Below, in pieces: positions 27,554 to 35,667 of a DNA stretch of 60,195 nt. The translations under genes and the position numbers were made by a program. Source of the DNA: JADLHS01 sp964539515. Lineage in GTDB: Bacteria; Verrucomicrobiota; Verrucomicrobiia; Limisphaerales; JADLHS01. The stretch lies in assembly GCA_964539515.1 (NCBI GenBank), contig CAZIJO010000008.1, forward strand, positions 1-60,195, written 5' to 3'. A model generated the notes under the pieces. The model was given only the letters and a program-made list of their open reading frames with translations, ran no database searches and was not told the origin of the DNA. Position 1 is the first letter of the stretch. Each line of letters starts with the position of its first letter.

Positions 27554-28165
27554 TCACGAATGCTCTCTCCCCAATAGGGCTCGAATGTTGCCAAACACCC
27601 GGCTCAATCTGCTTTTTGGCAAACACTTTTTGAGAGTCAACGGAGGTCTTGCATCCTCCGGCTCCGTGACGAGCAGGCGACTGCATTTGGGACACAGGTC
27701 CCGTTTGGCATGGCCCACCAACCCAACTCGCTTGACCGCTTCTTCCAAAATAAATGTTCTGCAGTTCGCGCAGTAGTACCGCTGTTGACCCGACCCGCCA
27801 GCAGTCGCGCCGGTCGTGCCACTTTCCGCTGCATTGGTCACCGAACCCTGACTTTGATTCGGCAAGGCCACGATCGCTGCTGAACTCGCCAAGGTAAACT
27901 GGATCTCCCCGATTTGGAGTGTGTCCGGCGGGCCAAGTCCAGGCCCTGTCAGGTTTGGCAGTTCGTTTGGCTTGGGAATGGGCCGCTGCGGTGGCAAGGA
28001 AAACAGTTTTTCACCCCGGAATACTATCAGGGAATGGTATGGCAGGATCGAGGGATGCCGCAACACCAGGTCATTATCTTCGCTACTCCCGACGCTGATG
28101 ACTGGCCGGTCGAATTCGAGATCAATGGGGCCGAAGACGGCGGTATGGTAAATGAGTTTAAGCAC
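27554..28165 (-). CDS. FHA-like domain protein with C-terminal zinc-ribbon motif
   Basis: 203 residues. The N-terminal part (1-95) has the FHA pattern DRPVISVGSSEDNDLVL, then HPSILPYHSLIVF with the S-x(3)-H element; the usual GR is GS here, so phosphothreonine binding may be weak. A Gly/Thr/Ser-rich linker (about 105-127) leads to YYCANCRTFILEEAV and DLCPKCSRLLV, four Cys in CxxC pairs about 25 residues apart, a zinc ribbon. The start overlaps the end of the upstream Sel1-repeat gene by eight bases, so the two are almost certainly co-translated. FHA proteins bind phosphorylated partners; no Ser/Thr kinase is present in this window. Confidence 0.75.
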   Translation of the reverse strand: MLKLIYHTAVFGPIDLEFDRPVISVGSSEDNDLVLRHPSILPYHSLIVFRGEKLFSLPPQRPIPKPNELPNLTGPGLGPPDTLQIGEIQFTLASSAAIVALPNQSQGSVTNAAESGTTGATAGGSGQQRYYCANCRTFILEEAVKRVGLVGHAKRDLCPKCSRLLVTEPEDARPPLTLKKCLPKSRLSRVFGNIRALLGREHS

Positions 28166-29333
28166 CGGGTGCGGCTGGGGGAGAGATTTGCTCGAGCAAC
28201 TCCCGGGCTTCGGCGAAGCCTGTCAGCATGCACTTTTTGAGCAATGACGCCGCCCGGGCGGGGTTGTGGTAACTGGAGTCGGACTCCAAGTGCAACAGCG
28301 CCAGGTTGAACATGGCGGTGGGGTTCTCCGCATCCACGGCTTGCACGAACAACTCAAAGGCCTTGGGCAGGTTCTTCGCCACGCCATGGCCATACAGATA
28401 CAAGTAACCCAGATTGCACTGGGCGCTGGAGTACCCCAGCGTTGCAGACTCGGTGTAGTAATGCACCGCTTTTTCGAGGTCCACCGGCACTCCGTAACCA
28501 TGTTGGTACAGCCAGGCGAGGTTGTTTCTGGCGGCCGCGTTGCCAAGGCGCTCTGCCTGCAAAAAGCATTCTCGTGCCCGCGCGTAGTCGCGTGGCATTT
28601 TGAAGCCCTTGTACGCCAGGCAGCCCAACAAATTGTAGGCTTCGCTCGAACCCAGACTGGCGGCCTTCTGCAATTCATCGCGGCCCAGTCCGAAGTCGTT
28701 GTACAGGGTCGTGGTAAAGATATGCAGCCGCCCGAGATTGTAGCTGGCCTCCACGCAGCCACGCTCGGCGGCGCTGCGATAGTGTTGCAGAGCTTCCGCC
28801 TCATCGAGGTCCGTCCCCAGCCCCAGTTCCTTCATGTAGCCGCAGTTGGACACGGCGATGACATACCCCCGCGCGGCAGCTTCGCGGAATTTCTCAAAGG
28901 CCAAGTCCAGGCTCCGCACGCAACCAAAGCCGTGTTGATAGCACACCGCCAAGTTGTTGAGGGCATCAAGACTGCCAAGTCCAGCCGCCTTGGTGTAAAG
29001 TCTGAACGCCATCTCCGCATTTTCGCTGACGCCAAGCCCCTTGGCATGCATGACTCCGAGATTGTACAGTGCCAAGGGGTGGCCCTTATCGGCCGCCCGC
29101 CGTAGGAGCGCCAAGGCGGCGCTGTAGTTTTTTGCAACTCCGTCACCGCAGGCGTGCATCGCCCCTAGTTTGGCCAAAGAATCCGCGTTGCCGCTCCGGG
29201 CCGACTGGCGCAACAATGATAGCACCATTTCATTGTACTCGGAGGAATCCGAGTAGTGGGTCGGGGTAACATGCCCCGCCACCGTCGTGATGACCACGTC
29301 CGTTGATGGTTCATGCTGGATGACTTCGTTCAT
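28158..29333 (-). CDS. Sel1-like (SLR) TPR-type repeat protein
   Basis: 391 residues with about eight or nine Sel1-like repeats of 36-38 residues, for example SLAKLGAMHACGDGVAKNYS, LALYNLGVMHAKGLGVSENA, DALNNLAVCYQHGFGCVRSL and AARNNLAWLYQHGYGVPVDL. The repeats show the A-x-x-x-L-G/A-x-x-Y/H-x-x-G-x-G-V core. No signal peptide is evident (MNEVIQHEPSTDV), so it is probably a cytoplasmic scaffold. A strong GGAGG precedes ATG 29333 by nine bases. It is followed, with an eight-base overlap, by the FHA-like gene, which suggests a two-protein signalling or scaffold unit. Confidence 0.88.
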   Translation of the reverse strand: MNEVIQHEPSTDVVITTVAGHVTPTHYSDSSEYNEMVLSLLRQSARSGNADSLAKLGAMHACGDGVAKNYSAALALLRRAADKGHPLALYNLGVMHAKGLGVSENAEMAFRLYTKAAGLGSLDALNNLAVCYQHGFGCVRSLDLAFEKFREAAARGYVIAVSNCGYMKELGLGTDLDEAEALQHYRSAAERGCVEASYNLGRLHIFTTTLYNDFGLGRDELQKAASLGSSEAYNLLGCLAYKGFKMPRDYARARECFLQAERLGNAAARNNLAWLYQHGYGVPVDLEKAVHYYTESATLGYSSAQCNLGYLYLYGHGVAKNLPKAFELFVQAVDAENPTAMFNLALLHLESDSSYHNPARAASLLKKCMLTGFAEARELLEQISPPAAPGA

Positions 29334-29923
29334 GATTACGCGCCTCCGTCAGCCGATCAGGACTCGATCCTCACCGGAAGTTAAACCTCGTGGGTCCGGG
29401 ACAGTTCGAGGCGGCTTCATGCCGCGACTCTAGGCCGCGTCCATCCGCACGTCAATTTCAGAATCAATGGCTTGGGTCGGGGGACCCGGGCAGCAGCTGT
29501 TGCCGCCGCAAACAACGCATCATCCTCAGATCCTTGATCGTGGTTGGCGGCACAGGCCGCCGTCCTTGAACGGTTCCGCCCGCCTCTGCCTTCCAGCACG
29601 ACCTATGACCAGGGTCGGACCCCACCTAAGCTCCAGCTGGCCAAAAGAACCACGCACGCTGGGGGTGACGAAATCGACGTCCTCCGGGAGCAAACGCAAC
29701 AATGGTTTGCCAGCCATGATGCGAGTCTCGGCTCACTCACGGACGCCGCCCGGTCGGTCGAAATCCTCTCCGGATGAACCCGTCGGCATCTGCCAACGCC
29801 CGGAGTTCTGCACGAATGGTGACTATCGCTCAAAACGATACAACATACCCGCCAAGCTTGTCCTTGTTTCCCCCGCAACTCTTGTTAGATTTTCGTCGCG
29901 AGAAGCACCAATGATGATTTGAC
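29334..29923. other. 590-bp gap without recognisable genes
   Basis: It separates the divergent Sel1 and GST-like genes. Open frames on both strands up to 150 codons have no domain-like sequence. A stretch at 29661-29680 faintly recalls a tmRNA 5' end, but no matching 3' half exists. Promoters for both neighbours are expected here. Confidence 0.4.
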
Positions 29924-30595
29924 ATGATTGAGTTGATTCAGTTTCCGTGGAGTCCATTCTGCATCGTTCAGCGGCGCATTCTCGAGTATTCCGGCAAACG
30001 TTTCAAAGTCACCAACCTCGTCCGGACCGGCGATCGTTCGCTCATCTGGAAGCTGACCAAGGAACGATATTACGCCGTACCCATCATCCGCGACGGGCGC
30101 GCCGTCGTATTCGAAACCGCCGAGGATTCACAAGTCATCGCCAAATATGTGGACCAGAAGCTAGCGCTCGGCCTGTTTCCCGCCGCGCTCGAAGGCGAAC
30201 AATTTATTCTCTGGGGGTATATCGAAAATGAAATCGAAAGCCTCACCTTCAAGCTGAATGACGCGCACTACCGGGAATTTGTTGACCGGGCGGATCAGCT
30301 TTCCTACCTCCGACATAAGGAACGAAAGTTTGGTCGCGGTTGCCTCGATACCTGGCACGAGCAGCAAGCGGAACTGGTGCGGCAACTGGAACAGGCGCTT
30401 TTGCCCTTCGAGGAGATGCTCACCTACCGCCCATTCCTGCTGGGCCGGCAACCACGGTTCGTGGATTTCGATTTGATGGGCATGCTCGACAATTTTCTTT
30501 ACTCCGGCCACTACCAACTGCCGGCCAACCGCCCGCAACTCCAAAAATGGCATCGCCGGCTGGTCTCCGCCAAGCTTTCGCAATTCGCAAAGTGA
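29924..30595 (+). CDS. Glutathione S-transferase-like protein
   Basis: 223 residues. A thioredoxin-fold N-terminal domain (1-80) starts IELIQFPWSPFCIVQRRILE, with SPFC in the position of the glutaredoxin-like CPFC/SPYC active site, and has the cis-Pro loop YAVPIIRDG and the glutathione-type ETAEDSQVIAKYV. A helical C-terminal domain follows (LEQALLPFEEMLTYRPFLLG, then PRFVDFDLMGMLDN, the GST C-terminal folding box). Possible role: glutathione or low-molecular-weight thiol conjugation. Its stop overlaps the GTG start of the PhoH gene (GTGA), so the two are coupled. Confidence 0.82.
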   Translation: MIELIQFPWSPFCIVQRRILEYSGKRFKVTNLVRTGDRSLIWKLTKERYYAVPIIRDGRAVVFETAEDSQVIAKYVDQKLALGLFPAALEGEQFILWGYIENEIESLTFKLNDAHYREFVDRADQLSYLRHKERKFGRGCLDTWHEQQAELVRQLEQALLPFEEMLTYRPFLLGRQPRFVDFDLMGMLDNFLYSGHYQLPANRPQLQKWHRRLVSAKLSQFAK

Positions 30596-31902
30596 AGAAT
30601 TACATCATCGACACCAACGTCCTCCTCCATGATCCCAACTCACTCCTGAAATTCGAGGAGAACACGGTCCTGATTCCCATTGAGGTTATCGAGGAGATTG
30701 ACCGCTTCAAACGCGAGTCCACCGAACTGGGCCAGAACGCCCGCACCGTTTCGCGGATGCTCGACGGCTTTCGCGGCAAAGGGAGCTTGAGCGCCGGGGT
30801 CAAACTGCCGACGCACGGAAAACTGCGCATCCATGTTTTGACCAAATCCCTCACCAACGGAAATGGCAACGGCAAGGGCAATACGGTGGACAATAAAATC
30901 CTTGCCGTGGCCAAGGCCATTCAAAAGGCCGAGCCGAAGAACAAGACCATCCTTGTCAGCAAAGACATCAACCTTCGGATCAAGGCCGACGCGCTTGGCT
31001 TGGAAGCCGAGGATTACGAAACGGATCGCGTTTTCATCAAGGATCTTTACACCGGGATGATTGAATTGACTGTGCCCCCGGAAACCATGGCTTCGTTTCG
31101 CGCGAACGGCGAACTGGAAGTTAATGGCGGAAAGCAGTATTTCCCCAACGAGTATTGCACGTTGATTGATGAAGCGAATCCCAAACGTGCCGCCCTCACG
31201 AAAGTGGACGCCTCGGGCACAAAACTGATTCCAATCATCGATTGCCGGGAAGGGGTGTGGGGCATCAAACCGCGCAATCGTGAGCAACATTACGCCTTTG
31301 ATGCGCTGCTCGACGATCGGGTCAAGCTGGTCACCCTCATGGGGAAAGCCGGGACGGGAAAAACCTTAATGGCCATGGCCGCCGGCCTCAAGCGCACCGT
31401 GCTCGACCGCGAGTTCCGCCGGGTTGTCGTCGCGCGCCCCACGATATCAATGGGCAAGGAACTCGGTTTCCTCCCGGGTTCGCTCGAGGAAAAGCTCGCC
31501 CCTTGGATGCAGCCAATCCACGACGCACTGGAGATGTTAAGCGACCTTAACATGGGCCAGGATCATCGCCGCAGCACCGATCTGATGCGTTCCGGCAACA
31601 TTGTTGTCGAGGCTCTGAGCTACATTCGCGGTCGCAGCATTGCCAATCAGTTCATGATCATTGACGAGGCACAAAACCTCACGCCGCTAGAAGTTAAGAC
31701 GATCACCACGCGCGTTGGCAACGGGACGAAGATCGTTTTCACCGGTGATCCCTATCAGATAGATAATCCTTACGTGGACAGCTCTTCCAATGGATTCAAT
31801 TACATCGTGAGCAAGTTCCGACCGGAGGCGGTGGCTGCCCACGTCGAACTGCAAAAGGGCGAACGCTCGGAGCTGGCGGAACTCGCGGCGAATATTTTAT
31901 GA
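30592..31902 (+). CDS. PhoH-family ATPase with N-terminal PIN domain (PhoH2 type)
   Basis: 436 residues from GTG 30592. The PIN domain (1-140) opens MKNYIIDTNVLLHDP with the catalytic Asp, and shows IPIEVIEEIDRFKRE and the later acidic KTILVSKDINLRIKA. The PhoH ATPase follows, with Walker A GKAGTGKT (about 250-257), VARPTISMGKELGFLPGS, and Walker B FMIIDEAQNLTP (about 353). PhoH2 proteins combine an RNase-type PIN domain with an RNA helicase-like ATPase and act in RNA metabolism. GTG is preferred because it begins the PIN strand and overlaps the preceding stop; the frame to 30340 has no coding support. Confidence 0.92.
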   Translation: MKNYIIDTNVLLHDPNSLLKFEENTVLIPIEVIEEIDRFKRESTELGQNARTVSRMLDGFRGKGSLSAGVKLPTHGKLRIHVLTKSLTNGNGNGKGNTVDNKILAVAKAIQKAEPKNKTILVSKDINLRIKADALGLEAEDYETDRVFIKDLYTGMIELTVPPETMASFRANGELEVNGGKQYFPNEYCTLIDEANPKRAALTKVDASGTKLIPIIDCREGVWGIKPRNREQHYAFDALLDDRVKLVTLMGKAGTGKTLMAMAAGLKRTVLDREFRRVVVARPTISMGKELGFLPGSLEEKLAPWMQPIHDALEMLSDLNMGQDHRRSTDLMRSGNIVVEALSYIRGRSIANQFMIIDEAQNLTPLEVKTITTRVGNGTKIVFTGDPYQIDNPYVDSSSNGFNYIVSKFRPEAVAAHVELQKGERSELAELAANIL

Positions 31903-31992
31903 CGCGGCAGCGCCACTCTGGCGGTTTCCACCCGGCTCGAAACAGCGCTGCGTAGCTTGCCGTGCAACGGCTTGAATCGCGGTCAACCCGGA

Positions 31993-32610
31993 TTACTTCG
32001 CCGCAGCGCCAGCGATGCTTAAGGTCAGATCAATCGTATCCGACACTTTATCCTCCGGTGCTTTTGGATTAATCCCGAAGTCGCTGCGTTTGATGCTGAA
32101 ATTAGCCCGAATGACAAGCAAATCGCCTTTGAGATCGGGTTTGTTCACGCGCATCCCCAGTTTGTCCTTCAGATAGGTCAGCGAGATCGGTGCGGTTACT
32201 TCCTTCGCGACGCCTTTGATCGTCAGCGTGCCAACCGCATCGGCAGTGGTTTTGTCGTTCGCGGTCTTGACATTTTTGAGCTCCTTCGCCTCGAAGGTAA
32301 TTTCCTTGTTGGCCACCACATTCATCCACATCGGGCCATGCAGGTGCTCCTTCATCATGGGGTTCGGGACAGTTAATGAATCCGCCGCCACAACGATTTT
32401 GCCTTTCGTCGCAGCCGGATTTGCCGGGTCGTAGTTAACATTCCCGCTGATACCATTTGCGCTGCCGTTAATGGCTTCCAACGGCGCATCCAGTTTGAAC
32501 ACGGCGTTGTTGACCCCTTTCGGGTCTTTGAAGTCAAAGGACAACGGAGCGGCCAGCATCACCCCAGTGGTGATCAAGAAAATGCTTATAGTAAGGATTT
32601 TGATTCTCAT
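31993..32610 (-). CDS. YceI-family periplasmic lipocalin-like protein
   Basis: 205 residues with a signal peptide (MRIKILTISIFLITTGVMLA). The YceI beta-barrel motifs are ANGISGNVNYDPANPAATKG, DSLTVPNPMMKEHLHGPMWM, FEAKELKNV, VGTLTIKGVAKEVTAP and FSIKRSDFGIN. YceI proteins bind isoprenoid-type lipids such as polyprenyl-pyrophosphates. Its ATG overlaps the stop of a small membrane protein (ATGA), so both are probably expressed together. GC is lower than in the flanking PhoH gene. Confidence 0.93.
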   Translation of the reverse strand: MRIKILTISIFLITTGVMLAAPLSFDFKDPKGVNNAVFKLDAPLEAINGSANGISGNVNYDPANPAATKGKIVVAADSLTVPNPMMKEHLHGPMWMNVVANKEITFEAKELKNVKTANDKTTADAVGTLTIKGVAKEVTAPISLTYLKDKLGMRVNKPDLKGDLLVIRANFSIKRSDFGINPKAPEDKVSDTIDLTLSIAGAAAK

Positions 32611-32876
32611 GGTTTAATTTTAGTTTGGTTGGATGTTTTACGGAACAAGAATGATACGCCGGTCAGAATACCAGCCGCTAGGAAACCTGCACCTAAAAAG
32701 TCGAGTCCGAGTGCAAGACGCTGTCGGTACGTGATTCCTTCTATTCCGGTGACCTCGTCGAGAGTCTTTACTGCTTCGCTGGTTTTCGTCCAGCCACGAT
32801 TCGCACCCGTGGCGGTCCATGTAACGAATGCCACAACAAAAACGAAGCCGGCTAGCAGGCGTAGTTTATTTCGCAT
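32607..32876 (-). CDS. Small two-helix membrane protein coupled to YceI
   Basis: 89 residues. There are two hydrophobic segments: LLAGFVFVVAFVTWTATGA near the N-terminus and LALGLDFLGAGFLAAGILTGVSFLF reads near the C-terminus. A polar periplasmic loop (SEAVKTLDEVTGIEGITYRQR) lies between them. No family recognised. Stop and YceI start share ATGA, indicating translational coupling, so it may help YceI at the membrane. ATG 32876 is taken over 32933 because it directly precedes the first helix. Confidence 0.6.
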   Translation of the reverse strand: MRNKLRLLAGFVFVVAFVTWTATGANRGWTKTSEAVKTLDEVTGIEGITYRQRLALGLDFLGAGFLAAGILTGVSFLFRKTSNQTKIKP

Positions 32877-33087
32877 TAATGGTCGTAGAAGGAAGCGCTG
32901 AACTTGTGACTCCGGGTTTGCTGAAATGTTCAATCAGCGCTCTGGGGTGATTTAGTGCTTGTCGTGAACTTTTGGCGATTGGCTTCAATTCACCGCAATA
33001 AGGCTGTTTTGAGCACAATTATTCAAAGAAAATGAGGACTATAACGATAATCCAATATTGTGATGAATGTCCGACGCGGAGTCACTA

Positions 33088-35040
33088 TTACCCCGATCCT
33101 CCTGCTCCATCGTAAGGCTCACTCTTCAGCACATCCTGGCGAGCGTCATTCTCACAGTTTCGAGCTCGTTTCAGCCAGACAGCGAGTAGACTAGTATCAG
33201 CGGGAGAAACACCTGAAATTCTTCCGGCTTGCCCTAGAGAGATGGGGCGAACTTTCTCAAGCTTAACTCGCGCCTCGGAGCTCAATCCAAATACTTTGCT
33301 GTAATCAAAAGCTGCTGGGATTCTCTTATTCTCATTGCTCTTGTGAGTCTGCACCTCGTTAATTTGTCGTTCGATGTAACCGGCATACTTAATCTCGATT
33401 TCCACTCCTTGCTTTACGTCGGAAGGGAGATGTTCAAGTTTACCAGGCATTGAATCGTAGGAAATCTCGGGCCTTCTCAGCAGTTGTGCCATCGTCTCAG
33501 ACCCAACTCTGGTAGCATTCAAGCGGGAAATCTCTTTGGTGATCATTTCTGACTTTGCAAGAAACAACCGATAGTGTCGATCCGGCAGCAATCCGATTCC
33601 ATGTCCAATTGAGGAGAGCCGCCGATCGGCATTATCTTGTCGGAGTAAGAGTCGATACTCAGCGCGCGAGGTGAACATTCGATATGGTTCTAGTGTTCCC
33701 AAATTGACAAGATCATCAATTAGAACCCCGATGTATGCTTGGTCTCTCGAGAACACGATCGGTTCTCGCCCAAGGGATTTTTGGGCGGCATTTATGCCTG
33801 CCATAATGCCTTGTGCTGCGGCTTCCTCATAGCCAGAGGTCCCGTTTATTTGTCCTGCAAGATATAGGTTCTCACATTGTTTGGTTTCAAGGGTAGGACG
33901 CAGTTGAGTAGGAGGAGCGAAATCGTATTCCACCGCATACGCTGGCCTCATTATTTCTGCATTCTCGCAACCTACGACCGACCGGACCAGTTTAATTTGA
34001 ACTTCATATGGCAGGCTTGTCGAGAGCCCATTGATGTAAATCTCTTTAGTCGCTATTCCTTCTGGTTCTAGGAAGATTTGATGAGTCTCACGATCCTTGA
34101 ACCTCATTATTTTGTCCTCAATCGAGGGGCAATACCTAGGCCCTACCCCGGTTATTTCACCAGAGTAGAGTGGCGATAGATGGAGACTATCCTTTACTAT
34201 TTTCTCGGTTAATGTTGTCGTCCTTGTAATGAAGCAGTTTCTCTGTCCACCACCTAATTCAAGAATTGAACCTGATGGAATCCCATTCGATACTGCTTCA
34301 AGTTTCGTTTGTCGGATATTTTGTTCCACGTGGAACGAATCATGAGGCCAGAAGCTAAAAAATGGGATCGGATCATCTCCACCTTGAGCTTCCAGCTTTG
34401 TGAAGTCAATAGAGCTGGCTAGCAAACGAGGTGGCGTTCCTGTCTTCAACCGCATAAGCTCGATCCCGATGCTTCTTAGAGATGCCGAAATGCCGACAGC
34501 GGCTTGCTCTCCGGCCCGTCCTCCATGCTCTTTTTCATTTCCGATATGCATCAGACCATGCAGGAATGTGCCGGTAGTTATGATGACACTTTTGCCACGG
34601 TACTTAACCCCTATCGAAGTTACTACTCCGGTCGCGGTGTTATGTTCAAAAACTATGCCGATGGTGTGGCCTTGCTTTACGTCAAGGTTCGATTGTCCCT
34701 CACAAACCAACTTTAGCCGAAATTGGTATGCTTTTTTGTCACATTGAGCTCTGGGTGACCAAACGGCTGGGCCCTTCTTCGTGTTTAGCATCCTAAACTG
34801 TAGGCCCGTCATGTCAGCGTTTCGTCCCATCTCGCCACCAAGCGCATCGATTTCTCTCACCAAGTGACCTTTTGCGGTACCGCCAATAGCCGGGTTACAC
34901 GACATTTGACCGATTGTATCGGCATTGGTAGTCAGCAGCAATACAGCGCACCCCATTCGAGCGGCAGCCAATGCGGCTTCTGTTCCTGCGTGACCTGCGC
35001 CGACGACGATCACATCGTATTGCTTGTCGTAAGTGAACAT
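33088..35040 (-). CDS. mnmG: tRNA uridine 5-carboxymethylaminomethyl modification enzyme MnmG (GidA)
   Basis: 650 residues. The FAD-binding motif VGAGHAGTEAALAAARMG is at 13-30. The family signatures TIGQMSCNPAIGGTAKGHLV, GTFLHGLMHIG, GVGPRYCPSIEDKI, the catalytic-region TSGYEEAAAQGIMAGINAA, and RMFTSRAEYRLLLRQDNAD are all present, ending in the C-terminal MnmE-binding helices (PISLGQAGRISGVSPAD). With MnmE it modifies the wobble uridine of certain tRNAs. The length matches the family. GC is clearly lower (mid-40s percent by eye) than in flanking genes, odd for a core gene. MnmE is not in the window. A parS-like sequence lies inside the gene. Confidence 0.97.
   Translation of the reverse strand: MFTYDKQYDVIVVGAGHAGTEAALAAARMGCAVLLLTTNADTIGQMSCNPAIGGTAKGHLVREIDALGGEMGRNADMTGLQFRMLNTKKGPAVWSPRAQCDKKAYQFRLKLVCEGQSNLDVKQGHTIGIVFEHNTATGVVTSIGVKYRGKSVIITTGTFLHGLMHIGNEKEHGGRAGEQAAVGISASLRSIGIELMRLKTGTPPRLLASSIDFTKLEAQGGDDPIPFFSFWPHDSFHVEQNIRQTKLEAVSNGIPSGSILELGGGQRNCFITRTTTLTEKIVKDSLHLSPLYSGEITGVGPRYCPSIEDKIMRFKDRETHQIFLEPEGIATKEIYINGLSTSLPYEVQIKLVRSVVGCENAEIMRPAYAVEYDFAPPTQLRPTLETKQCENLYLAGQINGTSGYEEAAAQGIMAGINAAQKSLGREPIVFSRDQAYIGVLIDDLVNLGTLEPYRMFTSRAEYRLLLRQDNADRRLSSIGHGIGLLPDRHYRLFLAKSEMITKEISRLNATRVGSETMAQLLRRPEISYDSMPGKLEHLPSDVKQGVEIEIKYAGYIERQINEVQTHKSNENKRIPAAFDYSKVFGLSSEARVKLEKVRPISLGQAGRISGVSPADTSLLAVWLKRARNCENDARQDVLKSEPYDGAGGSG
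34322..34337. promoter_or_regulatory. parS-like centromere site inside mnmG
   Basis: TGTTCCACGTGGAACG. The inner 14 bases are a perfect palindrome matching GTTnCACGTGnAAC, the conserved core of bacterial ParB-binding parS sites; only the last base differs from the 16-base consensus. Other CACGTG sequences seen in the window lack the GTT/AAC flanks. Confidence 0.7.
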
Positions 35041-35667
35041 GGTTTAGTCTGGGAAGGAAAGCAGTGCGAGCTGATGTGAATTGTGGCTAAAATCAGTCAC
35101 TAGGAATTCCACATGTCTATCGCCGCGCTATGATTAACAATCGATCTATTTTCTATCATCAGGCCAAGGACTCTGAGAGATTTCCTCTGCATTTGATCGA
35201 TGCATAGCGCCATTCAAAGACAGCATTATGTATCATATAATGTGTATGTACAGTATTGTAATATACTTACATTGAATCGACTTCATCCAATTCTATAAGT
35301 TGCCTTTTCCTGCCAGACCATTGTGGCGAAAGCTGCCGATGGCACAACCGCGTGCGGCATTCAGGATTGCCACGCCATTCCTGGGTTCCAGCAGCCAAAG
35401 CTTTATTCAACAGACCGACCATAGCAGGGCAACATCTTTGTTGCTACGCACGCACGTACCACCTTCGCCGGGAGAGGGGTAAAGGCGACGTTAAACGGCA
35501 AGCGAGATTCAATGCTCCCGTTCCTCGTTCTGTCATATGCAGGTAATCGTCGGCAAATGTTCGAGGCTATGGCCATAATTCTTCAGGCTTTCCAATTAGG
35601 CGGCGATCTGCTTTTTGGGTCTTTCTTTCCAGCATGGGTGGTGCAATTGTTTTCACGGAGCCAAGTT
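35041..35667. other. AT-rich gene-free region upstream of mnmG, possible origin or promoter region
   Basis: 627 bp between divergent genes. The part around 35220-35270 is strongly AT-rich and carries short inverted repeats (AGTAT/ATACT at 35252-35267; TGCAT/ATGCA near 35189-35205). One near-match to a DnaA box in reverse orientation (TGTGGCTAA) lies near 35080; no cluster is visible. From about 35290 onward the composition returns to normal. I found no convincing gene. Confidence 0.35.
35213..35241 (+). promoter_or_regulatory. Possible sigma-70-type promoter
   Basis: TTCAAA, a 17-base spacer, then a perfect TATAAT. It points toward the aldo/keto reductase gene about 425 bp away. In an AT-rich stretch a TATAAT can occur by chance. 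Confidence 0.3.

Noticed and set aside
29661..29680. GGGGGTGACGAAATCGACG resembles the 5' end of tmRNA
   Set aside because: The essential GGATTCGACG motif is not matched and there is no tRNA-like 3' half with a T-loop and CCA within several hundred bases.
29467..29922. 151-codon plus-strand open frame in the gap before the GST-like gene
   Set aside because: Ser/Pro/Arg-rich sequence with no domain, no signal peptide and no credible ribosome-binding site.
30340..30591. PhoH start at 30340
   Set aside because: It would place 84 residues of shadow sequence inside the GST-like gene; the PIN domain begins at GTG 30592, overlapping the preceding stop.
34322..34337. E-box-like CACGTG as an ordinary regulatory palindrome
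   Set aside because: The flanking GTT/AAC symmetry and 14-base length fit parS better than a generic hexamer; the site lies inside a coding region, not a promoter.
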